From Pomphorhynchus laevis (taxonomy: Eukaryota > Acanthocephala > Palaeacanthocephala > Echinorhynchida > Pomphorhynchidae): a DNA stretch of 64,000 nt. The position numbers and the translations under genes were made by a program. The notes beneath the pieces are model-generated. The model worked only from the letters and a program-made list of their open reading frames with translations. It was not told the origin of the DNA and searched no databases. The stretch lies in assembly GCA_012934845.2 (NCBI GenBank), contig WNNJ02003613.1:62001-126000 (forward strand). The letters run 5' to 3'. This document shows positions 10,688-21,679 of the stretch, piece after piece. Position 1 is the stretch's first letter; every line of letters begins with the position of its first letter.

Positions 10688-12133
10688 CTAATTAGGGTAT
10701 TCCAGTGGTAGTGTTGAATGGCGGCATTGTTCATGTATCCATTTGTAGCATCGTGGCATTTGTAGCACCCCCCCCACACAAACTCGGAAAGATCTATTCG
10801 ATAGAAATTCCCTGACCCACTCACAAATATATGAATGAAGTCCATAGTGATACAGTAAAGACACTATGCCGTCGTGTGGTACCCTATCAAAAGCTTTCAA
10901 AAAATCAAGGAATACTGTATGAACCTGAAACCCAGCCCCCAGAGCATCAGCCCATTTTTCACGCGCAGTTAGTAGGTTAGTAAGGCATGAACGTCCGATC
11001 CTGAAACCATGTTGAGATTCAACCAATATGTGATTACGATCCAAATGATCCCTGATTCTACTAGCAATGATTCTTTCTAAAAGTTTGCAGAATACGCTAG
11101 TCAAGCTAATGGGCCGAAAGTCCGCGCAAAAGCTAGCAGGATGCTTTTTGGGAATAGGCACCACAATTGCACACTTCCAACTGTCAGGAATCCAAGATGT
11201 GTCTAAGCTGTATCTGAAAAACATAGTTAAATCATTGCTCAGTTCGTTCGCTAGGGATTTGACGAGGAAGGGGGCGATATTGTCTGGTCCCGGAGATGTA
11301 AACGAATCGAGCTTCATAACCTCGTTCAACACCTCATCCACTCTGAGTGGACGAACACAACACCGATGAGCAACCGGAACATACTTCCAACTAAAGTCAT
11401 GCAGTTTGTTAGAGGTCAAAGCCTGTACCAAGAAGCCATCAGCTAAATGTTGGGCGATTAGAGACGGATCGGTCAAAGTTTCAGTTGGCGTTTGGATTGA
11501 GCTAATTGTGGCGACAAGTGTTCTGTTGTTTCTTACATAAGACCAAAACCTCCTAGGATTCAAAGATGCATCCCTGGCGATACTATCCTTGTACGAATAG
11601 CGTTTTTGAAATTTTAGCCGATTGCATAAGTTCCGAGAGTCGATGTAGGCACGTTTTGAAGCAGGAGAACGCCTAAATTCGCGCCACAATTTTTTGCGGG
11701 ATCTTATAGCATCAAGAAGCTCTCTGTCGAACCAAGGAGGATGTCCATGCTTGGACTTGCAGGCACGTGGCGGAGCAAAGATATCAGAAATTCGCATCAA
11801 TTCATCATGGAGCAGATCAAAGACTACAGGAACCTCCAAACCGAAGTGGATACGAAGACTATCACAGATACCTTTTGGGAAGCTTGCAGCTAGTTGACTA
11901 GCATCAACACCTACCCAACAACGTTTTTTAAAATTAGAGTTTTGTGAGGCCCTGTTGAACAGCGACAGTCGCATAGAGAGTACACAGTGATCGCTATTGC
12001 CAATTGGTGCGTCATAACGAACACCTGAAACGTCACCAAAACACTTAGTAAAGATCAAATCGAGTATAGGAGGCGTCCCTGTCACACAAGTAGGTTCTTT
12101 AATATGTTGAACTAGTAGCATCTCGAGTAACAA
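10688..12133 (-). pseudogene. LINE F ORF2: end of endonuclease, N-terminal RT half, then C-terminal tip
   Basis: A 481-codon open frame. It begins in the last part of the endonuclease (SDHCVLSMRLS near residue 46), passes the linker, then RT blocks FRPISLTSVFCKLLERI, SQHGFRIGRSCLTNLL and FLDFLKAFDRVPHDG. After FRVCVGGVL it jumps to CYKWIHEQCRHSTLPL and stops. That last block is the C-terminus of the full element, judging from the copy at 44050-44112. About 300 residues, including YADD and thumb, are therefore missing, yet the join keeps the frame open. Confidence 0.8.
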
Positions 12134-12137
12134 AAAG

Positions 12138-12640
12138 TCACTCAGTACTTTCCCAATTCCGTGAAATTGGTCGTGAATGACTATTTTTCCAGTCTATTTG
12201 GGGGATATTGAAGTCACCCAGGAGCAAAATCAGAGGATACGAAGATAAACTCAGCAAATGTGGTTTAAGAGAGTCAAATCTTAATTCATAGGACGGAGAA
12301 CGGTAAAGGACGCAGAATCGGGATCGTTGACCATTTCCCAGTGTAAAAGCAAGACCTTCAAAGGAATAACCAATATCGTCGCGAAAAGCCGAGATATTCG
12401 ATACCAGGAGACTATTTCGCACATAGGCGGCTACCCCACCTCCACGTTTACCACATGAGCGATCCGAACGTATTAGAAAATAGTTAGGGATGGCAACACA
12501 GTCATCCGAAATGTCAGAATGTAGCCATGTTTCGGTTATACAAAATACATCAAAATGTTTCGAAGCAACTATGAATTTAATTTCCGAGAACTGAGCCAGG
12601 AGACTACGAACATTTGAATAACCGACAAAAATGTTCGTAT
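12138..12640 (-). pseudogene. LINE F endonuclease, N-terminal part
   Basis: Visible boxes, in order: SNVRSLLAQFSEI near 12620, FCITETWLHSDI near 12530, GKRGGGVAAYVRNSLL near 12430, then LYRSPSYELRF and LLLGDFNIPQIDW (about 12215-12180). The motifs match LINE apurinic-type endonucleases. A stop near 12137 parts this from the RT frame. Confidence 0.7.
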
Positions 12641-12725
12641 AATGGGAAAATTTGACACGCTCGGTGACTATCGAAGTCTACTAGTTTTCCTACACACGAA
12701 CCATCACTACTAAAGAGGTCTGACT

Positions 12726-13690
12726 CTACAGAAATAAGGGATGCCACCGGACAGTCGAACGCCACTTGACCACCCGAAAATTCCGGACACATAGGTTGCC
12801 CTCACCACTTTCCAGCCGTCGATGCAGCTCGTTGAAAGCCTCGTGTCTTCTCAAACGATCTGCAGGAGATAAATCACGGAGTATATGAAAATCATAGTGC
12901 GATAATCTAAATGCATCGTGTAGGAAGTCAACATGCTTGAGTAGGAAGTCAACATGATCTTTTGAGTCTAGAACAACTTTTAAAAGTCTAGGTCTATCTG
13001 AAAGTTTCTTGCCTAGACGAAAAACTCTTCGAACTTTAAGACACTTCGCAACATCCACATCGCTCTGGAAAAAAATCTTAGAAAACACTGCGCCAAGATG
13101 CACAATATCGTCATCCAGTCTACTTTGGGGATTGTTACTGAGAGATTCTTCAACACTGCTCACGATAACGTTTAACTCTCTTCTGGAATTAAATGGTCTA
13201 GAGCTAAATTGTTTAGGGCTAGCAGACCGAACTAATGAAGAATGAGTCTCAGGGGTAATCGATGACCGTCGATGATTTGGAGGAATCACTGCATGTTGTT
13301 TATTATTTGGAAGGCTAACTATTTGTCGTAGATTATCTATAGGCCTAACTATAATCTAACTAGCCTTTGCAAGATCCTTAACGCTCTCAATTAACGGGGC
13401 TACTAGAGGAGCAACACATAAACTGCAACGGGGATGCAGTAGCTGCGGGTAAGCACAAGGACGCTCACTACAATCACTACCTAGAGGAAGTTTTGAGAAC
13501 AATCACTGCCCGAGGAAGTGTTAACAGGAGTTGACAAATCAACATTCGCATGCTTGAGGGCGGAACATTTATCATCTACATCAAGACCGACGCTGCTCGA
13601 GTCCAATATATGGGGATGAACAATAGAATCCAAAACAGGAAGTTGTCTGAAGGAGTAATCCATCACATTAGTCTCATGCAATGCATCCCT
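12726..13690 (-). pseudogene. LINE F ORF1
   Basis: Frame 13289-12726 (187 codons) contains RRVFRLGKKLSDRPRLLKVV, then an ILRDLSPADRLRRHEAF segment and VRNFRVVKWRS at the end. These blocks recur in the ORF1s of LINEs D and H here and are typical of CR1/L2-type RNA-binding ORF1s. Cys-rich remains upstream (13481-13400, CYPQLLHPRCSLC-like) are probably the finger region. It ends just before the endonuclease, as expected. Confidence 0.65.
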
Positions 13691-13739
13691 AACGAAGCAT
13701 TGAGTTGAATTGTTATTGAAGGGTAAAAATTAGATTTTT

Positions 13740-14720
13740 ACATTTATTTATAATACAAAATTCCTAATCTCAACTAAGTGATCCAATTGATATGATTCAA
13801 AAAGATCAATCCAAATTCAAAATAATTAGGCGTTTGAATAGTTTATGTGAAGCTTAGTTAAGTCTGCTCGCTCAAACGATTCCATGTATTCACAATTCCT
13901 TGTCCAAATCGAATTATTTTGGTCCGTACAATTCGTCGACGACTTAGATAAAGGGAATGACCTAGCGAAGTTCGGGTAGATCGACTATTCAACAGTCCGC
14001 CCAGAACGTGATGTTCTTTGTGGAACATTTTCCACGTCAGGCACATCTCGCAAATCGCGAAGAATGCGTACAGAAAGCATATCTTGAACCCTGAGTATGT
14101 CTCCATATGGAAGAACTCTTACCGAATGAACAAGCATTGCTGTCCGAAGCAGCATATTTTCAAGTCGAGTAGACTTATCAACCGTTTTAGGATATGAGCA
14201 TTGAGATGTGTATAATACATGACTGATGCATTTGCAAGTGATTTGAATGGCCAGGGATTCAGAAAAATAAAGATTCGTCGAATCAGACCTACCATACGCA
14301 TAGCTTTGACACATACATAATCAGTGTGTACGCGAGTAGATAAATCGTTAGCGATGCATATACCAAGATCCTTTACGTGTGAAACTATGTCAATGATCTG
14401 ACCACCAAGATGATGTGTTGGCTCTGGATCATCATTACGTGAACGTATATGCATGCAAACACACTTCGATAAATTAATAGACAAACCGTTGGAGTATGCC
14501 GACTTAGAAACGCTGTCAATATCTGATTGGATGATATCCATGCCTAAATTTTAAGATCATCCGCATACAAAAGTGAATCTGAACTCAGGATACCAGGTAA
14601 ATCGTTCACATAAATACAGAATAGTAGTGGCCCCAATACCGAACATGGAGGGAAGTCAGCATGAACGGTGTATCGATCAGAGAAAATACCATTAAGCCTT
14701 ACTTGAAAAAATACGTAAGT
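13740..14720 (-). mobile_element. LINE G 3' fragment
   Basis: The minus strand reads SVLGPLLFCIYVNDLPGIL and LLYADDLKI (about 14640-14560), then SDIDSVSKSAYSNGLSINL (14520-14460), a thumb region and C-terminal NTWNRLSEQ at 13870. It is close to LINE H (47731-52316) and lacks the N-terminal half of ORF2. Frames change near 14541, 14119 and 13985. Confidence 0.7.
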
Positions 14721-15344
14721 ACTAATGATTTTAATTTTAGATCTTTTAAATGTAGCAGAAAAAAATTGTATAGTTTGTGATTTTTTTAAATTTTTTTAAG
14801 AATAATTAAGTAACTTGTAACCAATAACATACAAAGGGTTCCCGCAAATGAGCCCATCAAACAGATCAAAACATTGTTTGTCAACAATATTACGAAGTCT
14901 ATAGTTTGTGATGCTATAAATAATAATTGTAATTGTATTAATAATAGTATTAATAATGGGACAATTATTTATTACAAGAAAGAAAGAAAAGAAAATCAAT
15001 CAGCGTAAAAAAACAATCTGTCACGCAGGGCTAGACTCAATTAGATAAAATACAGTCATTGTACGATGGCGAGCGGACTTGATGAAATTCCTTCCGGGCG
15101 ACGAAAGGCAGATCTTGATCCTCTAATGCATCTTGATACCATTCTTGCAAGACGGATGCCTATTCTTGAACGTAATGTTGAAATAACGTCTGACTATCTT
15201 GTCTCTCTTCTCTCTGACTTAAGTCTTGCAATCCGTTTTAGGAGACTCAGTTTGTTTGCCAGCGCCACCAGAGTTTGAAAGTATGGCAGGAATGAAGGAT
15301 GCCCGTTCGACTTCTGTGACTCGTAAAGATATTTACTTTTTTTA
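14721..15344. other. Spacer with an unassigned 70-codon frame
   Basis: AT-rich DNA to about 15020. A plus-strand frame at 15066-15278 (70 codons, MASGLDEIPSGRRK start) has no motif that I recognise. No start context, splice pattern or neighbour supports it as a gene. Confidence 0.3.
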
Positions 15345-15712
15345 CGACATTCGTGATATTCAAATTCTTCTTCTCGTTACTTTTCGTCTCATCGCTGTCG
15401 GCTCCCCATCGTTCATCAACCTTCCTTTCTTAGACGATACTCGCCCCACCTCGCTATCGCTTCGTTCCTGTCATACCCTCTTACTCCACGTTCCTAATTA
15501 CTTCAACAACTACGGTCTCCGATCCTTCCTCGTCGCCGCCTCACTCGCCTGGAATCAACTCCCTCTCGACGTCCGCCGCGCTCCCTTCTTTATCACATTC
15601 AAACACCTCCTCCGTTCACACCTTCTCGACACCTGATTCACAGTCTTGTTTTGTTGTGGTCATGTAAGCGTGCGCTGGCACGCATTTGCCACGTTAAAAT
15701 AAATCCTTTTTT
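15345..15712 (+). mobile_element. LINE B 3'-terminal fragment
   Basis: Encodes the last 95 or so residues of LINE B ORF2 (TFRLIAVGSPSFINLPFLDD to RSHLLDT, stop at 15634-15636), then the 3' UTR with the conserved hairpin GCGTGC-GCTG-GCACGC and a T-rich end. It abuts REL-2 directly. Confidence 0.8.
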
Positions 15713-16720
15713 TTATTCAAAACATGACCCAGGATTCCTTAAATAGTTGGACGGAGCGAACGCATTAAAAATGCAGACATCAATTAAAGTGCGCGCTGTC
15801 CTATCACCAAAAAGTCTATTGCATGAAATATCTAGTCGTGCATCTTCGTCTATAGTCGTTGTATGCCTCTCAAATGTGACATCCGGGGGAACATGTATAA
15901 GTATTGGTTCGATCCGCACGCATGAGCATATCTCGGTAAGCGTATTAGCTAAGAGATCACGAATCATATTGTTTCGCATTGACGGAAGTCCATCAAGAGG
16001 ACATGAGAGCGAGTGCGCAAGCGAATTTATCATGCCGCATTGGCAGTGCACAGGGACGTCGTTTGGAAGTAATCCATATCTTGCACCCATTCCGTCGCGA
16101 AATTCATTGTTGCTTAGCCTTGTATTTTTGTCGTGCGACGGATATACCGATAGCCATGATGACGCACCACTCATTGATGCGCGTTCTATTGATTTTCGCA
16201 TTAACTGGCTGTAATCTTCAAGAATGCTGATCCTACCTGCCTTTAGAGTTGATTCATTTCTATTACGAATTTCTTTAATTATCGCATCTTGCTTCTGATT
16301 AAGTTCATATCCGCTGTATCCCTCAAGACAAGGTACGCAGACTGAAATTGACGATTCATATTCCGATTTTATCAACGTTGATGGGTCGCGAATGCTAACA
16401 ACACCATCCTTGTAACTGAGACAAAGGGTTTCCCACATAAGTTGATCTTCAGAAAAGTCGAAGTTGAATAGTTTGGAAATCGTTGATTTGACAGATTCAG
16501 ATAACGGTACAAGCCATAGATCAGAGCAGGCGCATGTCCTCAATAGGTGCGACCATTTGTGTTGTAGCGATCTAATGAACGCAGTATACGCGACCTGAAC
16601 ATCAACGCTACCCATTTCAGCAAGACGATATATCGATTTGGTTAATGTAAACACAAAAGATGTGACAAATTGTTCAACGTAGACATCATTACCAATGGGA
16701 GAATCCAGGACTTTCATACC
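15713..16720 (-). pseudogene. REL-2 C-terminal part (thumb, finger, restriction-like endonuclease)
   Basis: An open frame of 334 codons. It begins in the thumb (VLDSPIGNDVYVE, RLAEMGSVDVQVAYTAF), passes SGASSWLSVYP and RYGLLPNDV, then the finger HCQCG with H and C about 8 and 13 residues later, then NNMIRDLL and ARLDISCNRLFGD, TLIDVCIFNAFAP. It stops where LINE B adjoins it. The upstream RT half lies at 17941-18510, beyond the Penelope-like insert. The finger and endonuclease residues look intact. Confidence 0.8.
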
Positions 16721-16721
16721 A

Positions 16722-17576
16722 TTTTCGACGATAGGAATATCTATGTCGTCGAATCTAGATTTAGTAGATATTAAAGAAGCGTTAGTAAAATTAATTAACC
16801 TTATATTCGGAAAAAGATATACATATATATGTTATAATAATTATAACGCCTATCTAACAAAAATTAAGCCATCAAATAAATATAAATATATGGATAAAAT
16901 TGAATTAATAGAATCCTTAAATATTTTGATAAATCAAAATTATTTAAAAGTAGGGACATCTATATTTAGACAAGTAAAAGGTGTTCCAATGGGTTGAAAT
17001 AGTAGCCCAATTATAGCTGACTTGTTTTTAAGCTTTATAGAATATGAATTTGTTCATAACTGTGTAAAAACTAAATCTAAACAATATAAATATATGAAAT
17101 ATATGTTTCGATACATTGATGATATATGTGTATTTAATTCTAATAATTTTTATTCAATTAGTGAGCACATTTATCCAGAAAGCCTTATTCTTAACAAAAC
17201 CAATATTAATGATAAAGAAGGTGTATATCTAGATATGAACATTAAATTAACATTAACTAAAACTACTATTAATTTATATCGTAAAGATGACATATTTAAA
17301 TTTACAAGAAACATATTTTTGCATGAGCATTCATGCATACCATATAATATAAAATATAATACATTAAATAATGAAATTTTAAGAATTGCAACAATATGTA
17401 ATGATATTGGCTTTCTTCAAAATCATTTAAATAATTTAATAGATACATATTTTAAACTAGGTTATTATAAAAATAACATCAAGCAGAAAATAGTAAAATA
17501 TATAAATCAACACAATAATATAAAGAATAAATTTAAACTCTTAAGTGGCGAATTTTTATGGATGGATAATAAATAA
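16722..17576 (+). pseudogene. Penelope-like reverse transcriptase
   Basis: The blocks, in order: FSTIGISMSS (motif A region), KVGTSIFRQVKGVPMG (the FRQ-x-GxPMG box typical of Penelope-like RTs), NSSPIIADLFLSFIEYEF, then FRYIDDICVF with the RYIDD catalytic box (about 17108-17128), and YLDMNIKLT and KDDIFKFTRNIF. The family copies genomic RNA at chromosome ends or cut sites. Composition is far more AT-rich than the flanking REL-2. Confidence 0.7.
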
Positions 17577-17643
17577 TATACTTTGCATTAGAATAAGATA
17601 CTAGATAGTTATTTCAGAGGAAATACACCATTAGCATATATTT

Positions 17644-17706
17644 GGCCCCGCTGCTATGTTGGGTAGAGGAGTTAGGGGCCGAAACCTGATAGCATAGCAG
17701 TTCCTC
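17644..17706 (+). ncRNA. Compact interleaved-helix RNA motif after the Penelope RT
   Basis: Three perfect helices can form and they interleave: GGCCCC (17644-17649) with GGGGCC (17675-17680), CTGCTATG (17651-17658) with CATAGCAG (17693-17700), and GAGGA (17666-17670) with TCCTC (17702-17706). This pattern suggests a pseudoknot. It sits in AT-rich DNA where GC-rich pairing by chance is unlikely. Confidence 0.4.
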
Positions 17707-17940
17707 CTGATGACCTCTAATTCTTATTATGATACAACGTCTGTTATTTATTAGTCAATTCATAAAAATGACGTTTATTTTAAATTTTATTTTTTATTTT
17801 ATATTTTTATTTTTATTTTTTAACTTGATTTAAATTACAGAAAATCTAAAAACAATTATTAATTTTATTATTTAATTATTAAATTTTGATTTAGCATTAT
17901 TATGTTTTGTTTATTTTATAATTATATAACAATACGTAGA

Positions 17941-18510
17941 CTCAGTTAGCTGATTTAATCTGCTTGAAGTGATGAAGTTTCGTTTTTATTTGTATACACA
18001 TGACATTTTGCGGGGTTGAAGTATAAACCACATTTCGGACCAAGTGCAACAGATGCATGAACGCTGCCTTAGCCTGACTCGGTGGTCCAACCATGTTACC
18101 CTTATCAGCATACCATAATTGATAGACGCGAGGAAAATTTTCTTTAAGCCGACGTAATATGGGTATAGTTGCGGCAGCAAACGCAGCCATCTAAAATACA
18201 TCCCCCTGTGTGAATCCCTCTGACGACCAGATATATTCATTTCCTGTAGCTAGTAAAGTTGGCTCATTGTAGAGGTTTGACAATACAACCGATAGCGCGG
18301 GGCATACGAATTTCATGTTATACAATGCAACCTTCCTGTTTATTCGATTAAAGGCGTTGTCAGCATCAATTGTTAAAAGTACGCTACCCCTTTTCATTGA
18401 GAGTACCTTTCGCAAAGCATGGATAACACATTCTGTTCCGGCCCGCTGTGATGAACAAAATTGGGTGGATCCACAGACGTGTTGAAGCTGAGGCTAAGCG
18501 ATCTTGAGTA
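17941..18510 (-). pseudogene. REL-2 RT half
   Basis: The minus strand reads CSSQRAGTECVIHAL, then LLTIDADNAFNRINRKVALYN, EGFTQGD and the catalytic box as YADK in place of YADD, then an RNVVYTSTPQ-like stretch. Frames change near 18420, 18190 and 18000. The next REL residues (ENGMKVLDSPIG) are found at 16730-16690, so one element spans both sides of the Penelope-like segment. Confidence 0.7.
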
Positions 18511-18599
18511 TGGCCTCCGATATAATTAAGTATGGCCTTCGATATATTATTAAGTAATTGTAAGTAATAATTGTATTGTAAGTAATACGACAAACAAAT

Positions 18600-18810
18600 G
18601 TTTTTCGTTAAATATTAATAATAATTGTAACTGCAATACCGCAGGTGTAGTGTATCTAATACAATGTACATGTGAATTGCAATATATTGGAAAAACATAT
18701 CAAATGTTAAAAACTAGGTTTAGGCAACACATATATAAGCATATGAATATGAATAAACATATTCATAAGCATATGAGATTAATAGGACATGATATAAGTA
18801 CTATATCCAT
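18600..18810 (+). pseudogene. GIY-YIG endonuclease fragment of a Penelope-like element
   Basis: The plus strand reads NCNTAGVVYLIQC, then LQYIGKTYQMLKTRFRQHI (about 18640-18740). This matches the GIY-YIG nuclease start (VVYLI... YIGKT... RFRQH) that Penelope-like elements carry after their RT. Only the first half of the domain is visible, and a stop follows near 18820. Confidence 0.7.
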
Positions 18811-18849
18811 GATATAGGATATTGTCTGAACCAGTTGGTTTATTCACTA

Positions 18850-20288
18850 CTGGTTCATACAATTGATGCAGTGACCAAGCTGCCAGACCCTCAAGTCGGA
18901 TAACTTCTCTTTAGACACTGCGCATCCTCGTCAAGGATAAACCACCTCCTCTGCACAGTCGATCCAAGGATGACAAAAAATTTTTGTCATTCATTTGACC
19001 GACAAATCGCAAGCGCTTTTCAGAAAATATGCGCGTGCCAACTTCAAGAAGCTACCAAATCATAGATTACACTCCCTATCCGTCTGGGTGTCTTCGATCT
19101 AAGATGCAATGTTGCTCACGCCCAGAGCACATTCATCCATAGCGTGCAGCAAGTCGGAGAGATATACAGTCTTGACGCTTTACTATTTCCTGGATATTCT
19201 GAGTCATTGGTAATCCTAAGAACATGGATAGGCTCAAACTTCATACTGTCCACATAATGCGGCCAATCATCGACTTCACGGCTGATCGATAATCTTGCCT
19301 CGACCCAGCTGCTACAATCGTTTTGCGAAATAGACCGAGCCCGACTACACGCAGTGTCATGTCCAAAGGCTGGGGCTTGGCTTAGCGCCGTGCCTAATTC
19401 GGCATCTAGAACGGAACTAACTCCACTACAGTTCTGCATCCTAGCCCGAATGTGGCATGGGATTCCCTTGTACGGAAATGATATGTGATGCGGCCGCTGC
19501 ATGCGTATGGGGGATAAGGGATGCCTACACTCACTTGCAAGTACGGGGGTTATCAAAGTCTGCAGCAGACCGTCATCTGTGACGTGATATTTGCAGCCGC
19601 ATAATCAGCAAGTATGGATGTAGCCCTGGAAGGGAGAGGAATTATCCCGGACCTAAGCAAACGCCCGGCAGACATCCTTTTTTATGGGGATCTTCCCCTT
19701 GCAGTCGACTTTGCAGTCATTAACCCCCAACAAGCCGCATACCGTCATTCTGCCGCCAACGTACAACTCGCCGCTGCCACGTCGTACGCTATCGATGTAA
19801 AGGATAGGAAATATATAGACAGAGTCGAATATGCGGGGTACATGTTTTTAGCCGCCGTAGTCGATACATTTAGTGAATGGAACGACGAAGGAAACAGGGT
19901 GATTATGAGGGTTGCGAACAATATGAGCCGTACAAGCGGAATGGGATACTCTATGACGGTCACACGATTATATCAGCGCATCTCGATAGCACTAATGCGG
20001 GGCAACGCAAAAGCCATTCTAGCTTCACTCGATCGGCTTTCAATATTTGCCTTTGACCACATCAAACAGGAAACATTTGAACATGAGGAACACCTCTTCG
20101 AGCCAGACGCTAGTCTTAACAAGAACGTGTCAGTAGAATCTACATACCGATGCTGTGATGCACCTATTACGCGATATTCCAAATGCGCAAATAACGATTT
20201 AGATGCTGTTGAAGGCATGTTACCCGCTTACGACAATTTTCAATCAAAATCTTTAAATGACGGAGAAAAACCATATTCAGTTATATAA
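18850..20288 (+). mobile_element. REL-3: 3' end of a different REL-type LINE
   Basis: A broken N-terminal stretch (18960-19610, with CNVAHAQSTFIHSVQQ near 19108-19155 and LTCKYGG near 19530) leads into an open frame. It is not closely related to REL-1, REL-2 or REL-4. The ends are not defined by any repeat that I can see. Confidence 0.6.
19614..20288 (+). CDS. REL-3 C-terminal endonuclease frame
   Basis: 224 codons. The segment KRPADILFYGDLPLAVDFAV matches the RPADV-x-W-x(n)-DxxV pattern of restriction-like endonucleases found at the end of certain R2-like LINEs. Next come ATSYAIDVKDRKY and a GYMFLAAVVDTFSEW helix. The ending TRLYQRISIALMRGNAKAIL is the usual C-terminal helix of that family. 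A further 60 residues follow with no known motif. The preceding RT is missing or decayed, so this is probably not functional. Confidence 0.6.
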   Translation: MDVALEGRGIIPDLSKRPADILFYGDLPLAVDFAVINPQQAAYRHSAANVQLAAATSYAIDVKDRKYIDRVEYAGYMFLAAVVDTFSEWNDEGNRVIMRVANNMSRTSGMGYSMTVTRLYQRISIALMRGNAKAILASLDRLSIFAFDHIKQETFEHEEHLFEPDASLNKNVSVESTYRCCDAPITRYSKCANNDLDAVEGMLPAYDNFQSKSLNDGEKPYSVI

Positions 20289-21670
20289 ACCATGAACCAT
20301 GCAAGTTAAACCATGTAAATTGTCGATGAATTATAAGACAAGGAATTCATCCCAAAACAGTTTAAATAACGCCGATCAATCCAAATGATTATTACTTGTA
20401 CATGACCACGCACATATTGACGAACTTCCTTCACCGCCTAATATTAGGATCAAGTTTGATAGTGGAAACGAAACTACTAGCAATCGAGAGAAGGACAAAT
20501 TGCGCCTAGGGACAATAAATTTAAAAACGATTTGCTTGAGCAGATTCACAACAAAGCTTTTAACCTTCGAAAATGGTCGATAACGGTAATATCATCAACA
20601 AATGATCCCTTAGAGAGCGTGTCGAAACCCCTATCATTGTATACAGCCTTAACTCATTCATTTAAAATGCAACGCGACAGATTTCACATTGACATTGACG
20701 ATCAAGCATCAAATACTGGACACTTAAATACGTGCGTTGATTGGTTGTCACCACTTAATAATTTGGAGGACATCACTAATAAGAAAATTAACCGAAAGCA
20801 ACGATTAAAGGAATATAGTGCCATTAGAAAAAAATGACCATTAGAAAATATTGATAAAATATGAGACAGGGGTGCGACGCCACCCGGCAAACGCCGCGGA
20901 AAACCACGTCTCCGATGTGGTTTTAGTAGCAATACCTACAAAGATTTTGCCGCAATTGACAAGCTGATATCGGTGAAACGGATCGATGATAATCGGTCTA
21001 AACGAAGCATTTCGCTTTGTAGAACTAGTGAGACCGAAATTCACCAACATTAATCAGGTACGGAACATAATAAGCTAGCGAAAGCCAAGAGCCTGCCAGC
21101 GAAAGCCAAGTGCCTGTTGACTCAAACCTCATTTCAGAAAATTAACCCAATTCAATCGTCTAGTTTTTATCACGTTGACGGGAAAGACCATATTGCTCTG
21201 GATTCGTCTCTTATCGATATTCATGATTTGCAGAATAAGCTCGGCTTCGATGACATATACTACCAGCAATTGCGCAAACATTGCCGTGATCAAGTAAGCG
21301 AACAGGGCGCAGCCGTAGACGTGATGCAACAAAAATCCCAAACACTGAATTGCGCAACTAGCAGTAAACAAACTGTCGGCAAATTCGCGGACTGCTATGC
21401 GGTAGAATTAGCGATGCAGCATATTTCGCTATCTATTATTGACGGCAATACCACCATATGAGAATCTTCCTCTAAAGAGCGCTCTAGTGAAGAACTGCTG
21501 TACTGGTGACAAATATTGCACCAAATACGACGGACAAAAGAAACGACCCCAAAAATCGGTAACGTTTGCTGACGACGTTATGTGGCGAGCTGATCATCGT
21601 TGCCTGGCTAAAGGTAACCGCGCACGCTCTAGTTAAAGCCGCGACGCTGATGATGATTGTTAAACGGATA
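20289..21670 (+). pseudogene. Unrecognised decayed coding region
   Basis: Plus-strand frames follow one another: about 20395-20580 (HIDELPSPPNIRIKF), 20532-20837 (101 codons, KINRKQRLKEYSAIRKK end), 20857-21050 (PPGKRRGKPRLRCGF), 21117-21461 (114 codons) and 21439-21636 (KSVTFADD, Lys-rich). Composition is less AT-rich than the spacers. This looks like one or two eroded proteins, possibly from a retroelement, but no domain is identifiable. Host exons cannot be excluded. Confidence 0.35.
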
Positions 21671-21679
21671 AAGAATTTA

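Larger units (their letters stand above)
8725..13720 (-). mobile_element. LINE F, CR1-like, internally deleted and split by REL-1
   Basis: Minus strand: ORF1 (about 13690-12726), endonuclease (about 12640-12138), RT (12133-10760), a short C-terminal end (10757-10688) and a 3' UTR with an ATT-repeat tail. The last part of the 3' UTR is separated by REL-1 and lies at 8762-8725. RT sequence runs directly into the final 24 codons, so the catalytic YADD region has been lost. A second copy of the same C-terminus and 3' UTR is at 44005-44218. Confidence 0.8.
16722..17940 (+). mobile_element. Penelope-like element, RT segment, inserted in REL-2
   Basis: A plus-strand, very AT-rich block that splits REL-2. 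It carries a Penelope-type RT and about 360 bp of following non-coding DNA with a folded motif. It looks broken (about one interruption). No long terminal repeats are visible at its ends. A GIY-YIG piece at 18600-18810 lies outside REL-2 and may belong to another copy. Confidence 0.65.
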
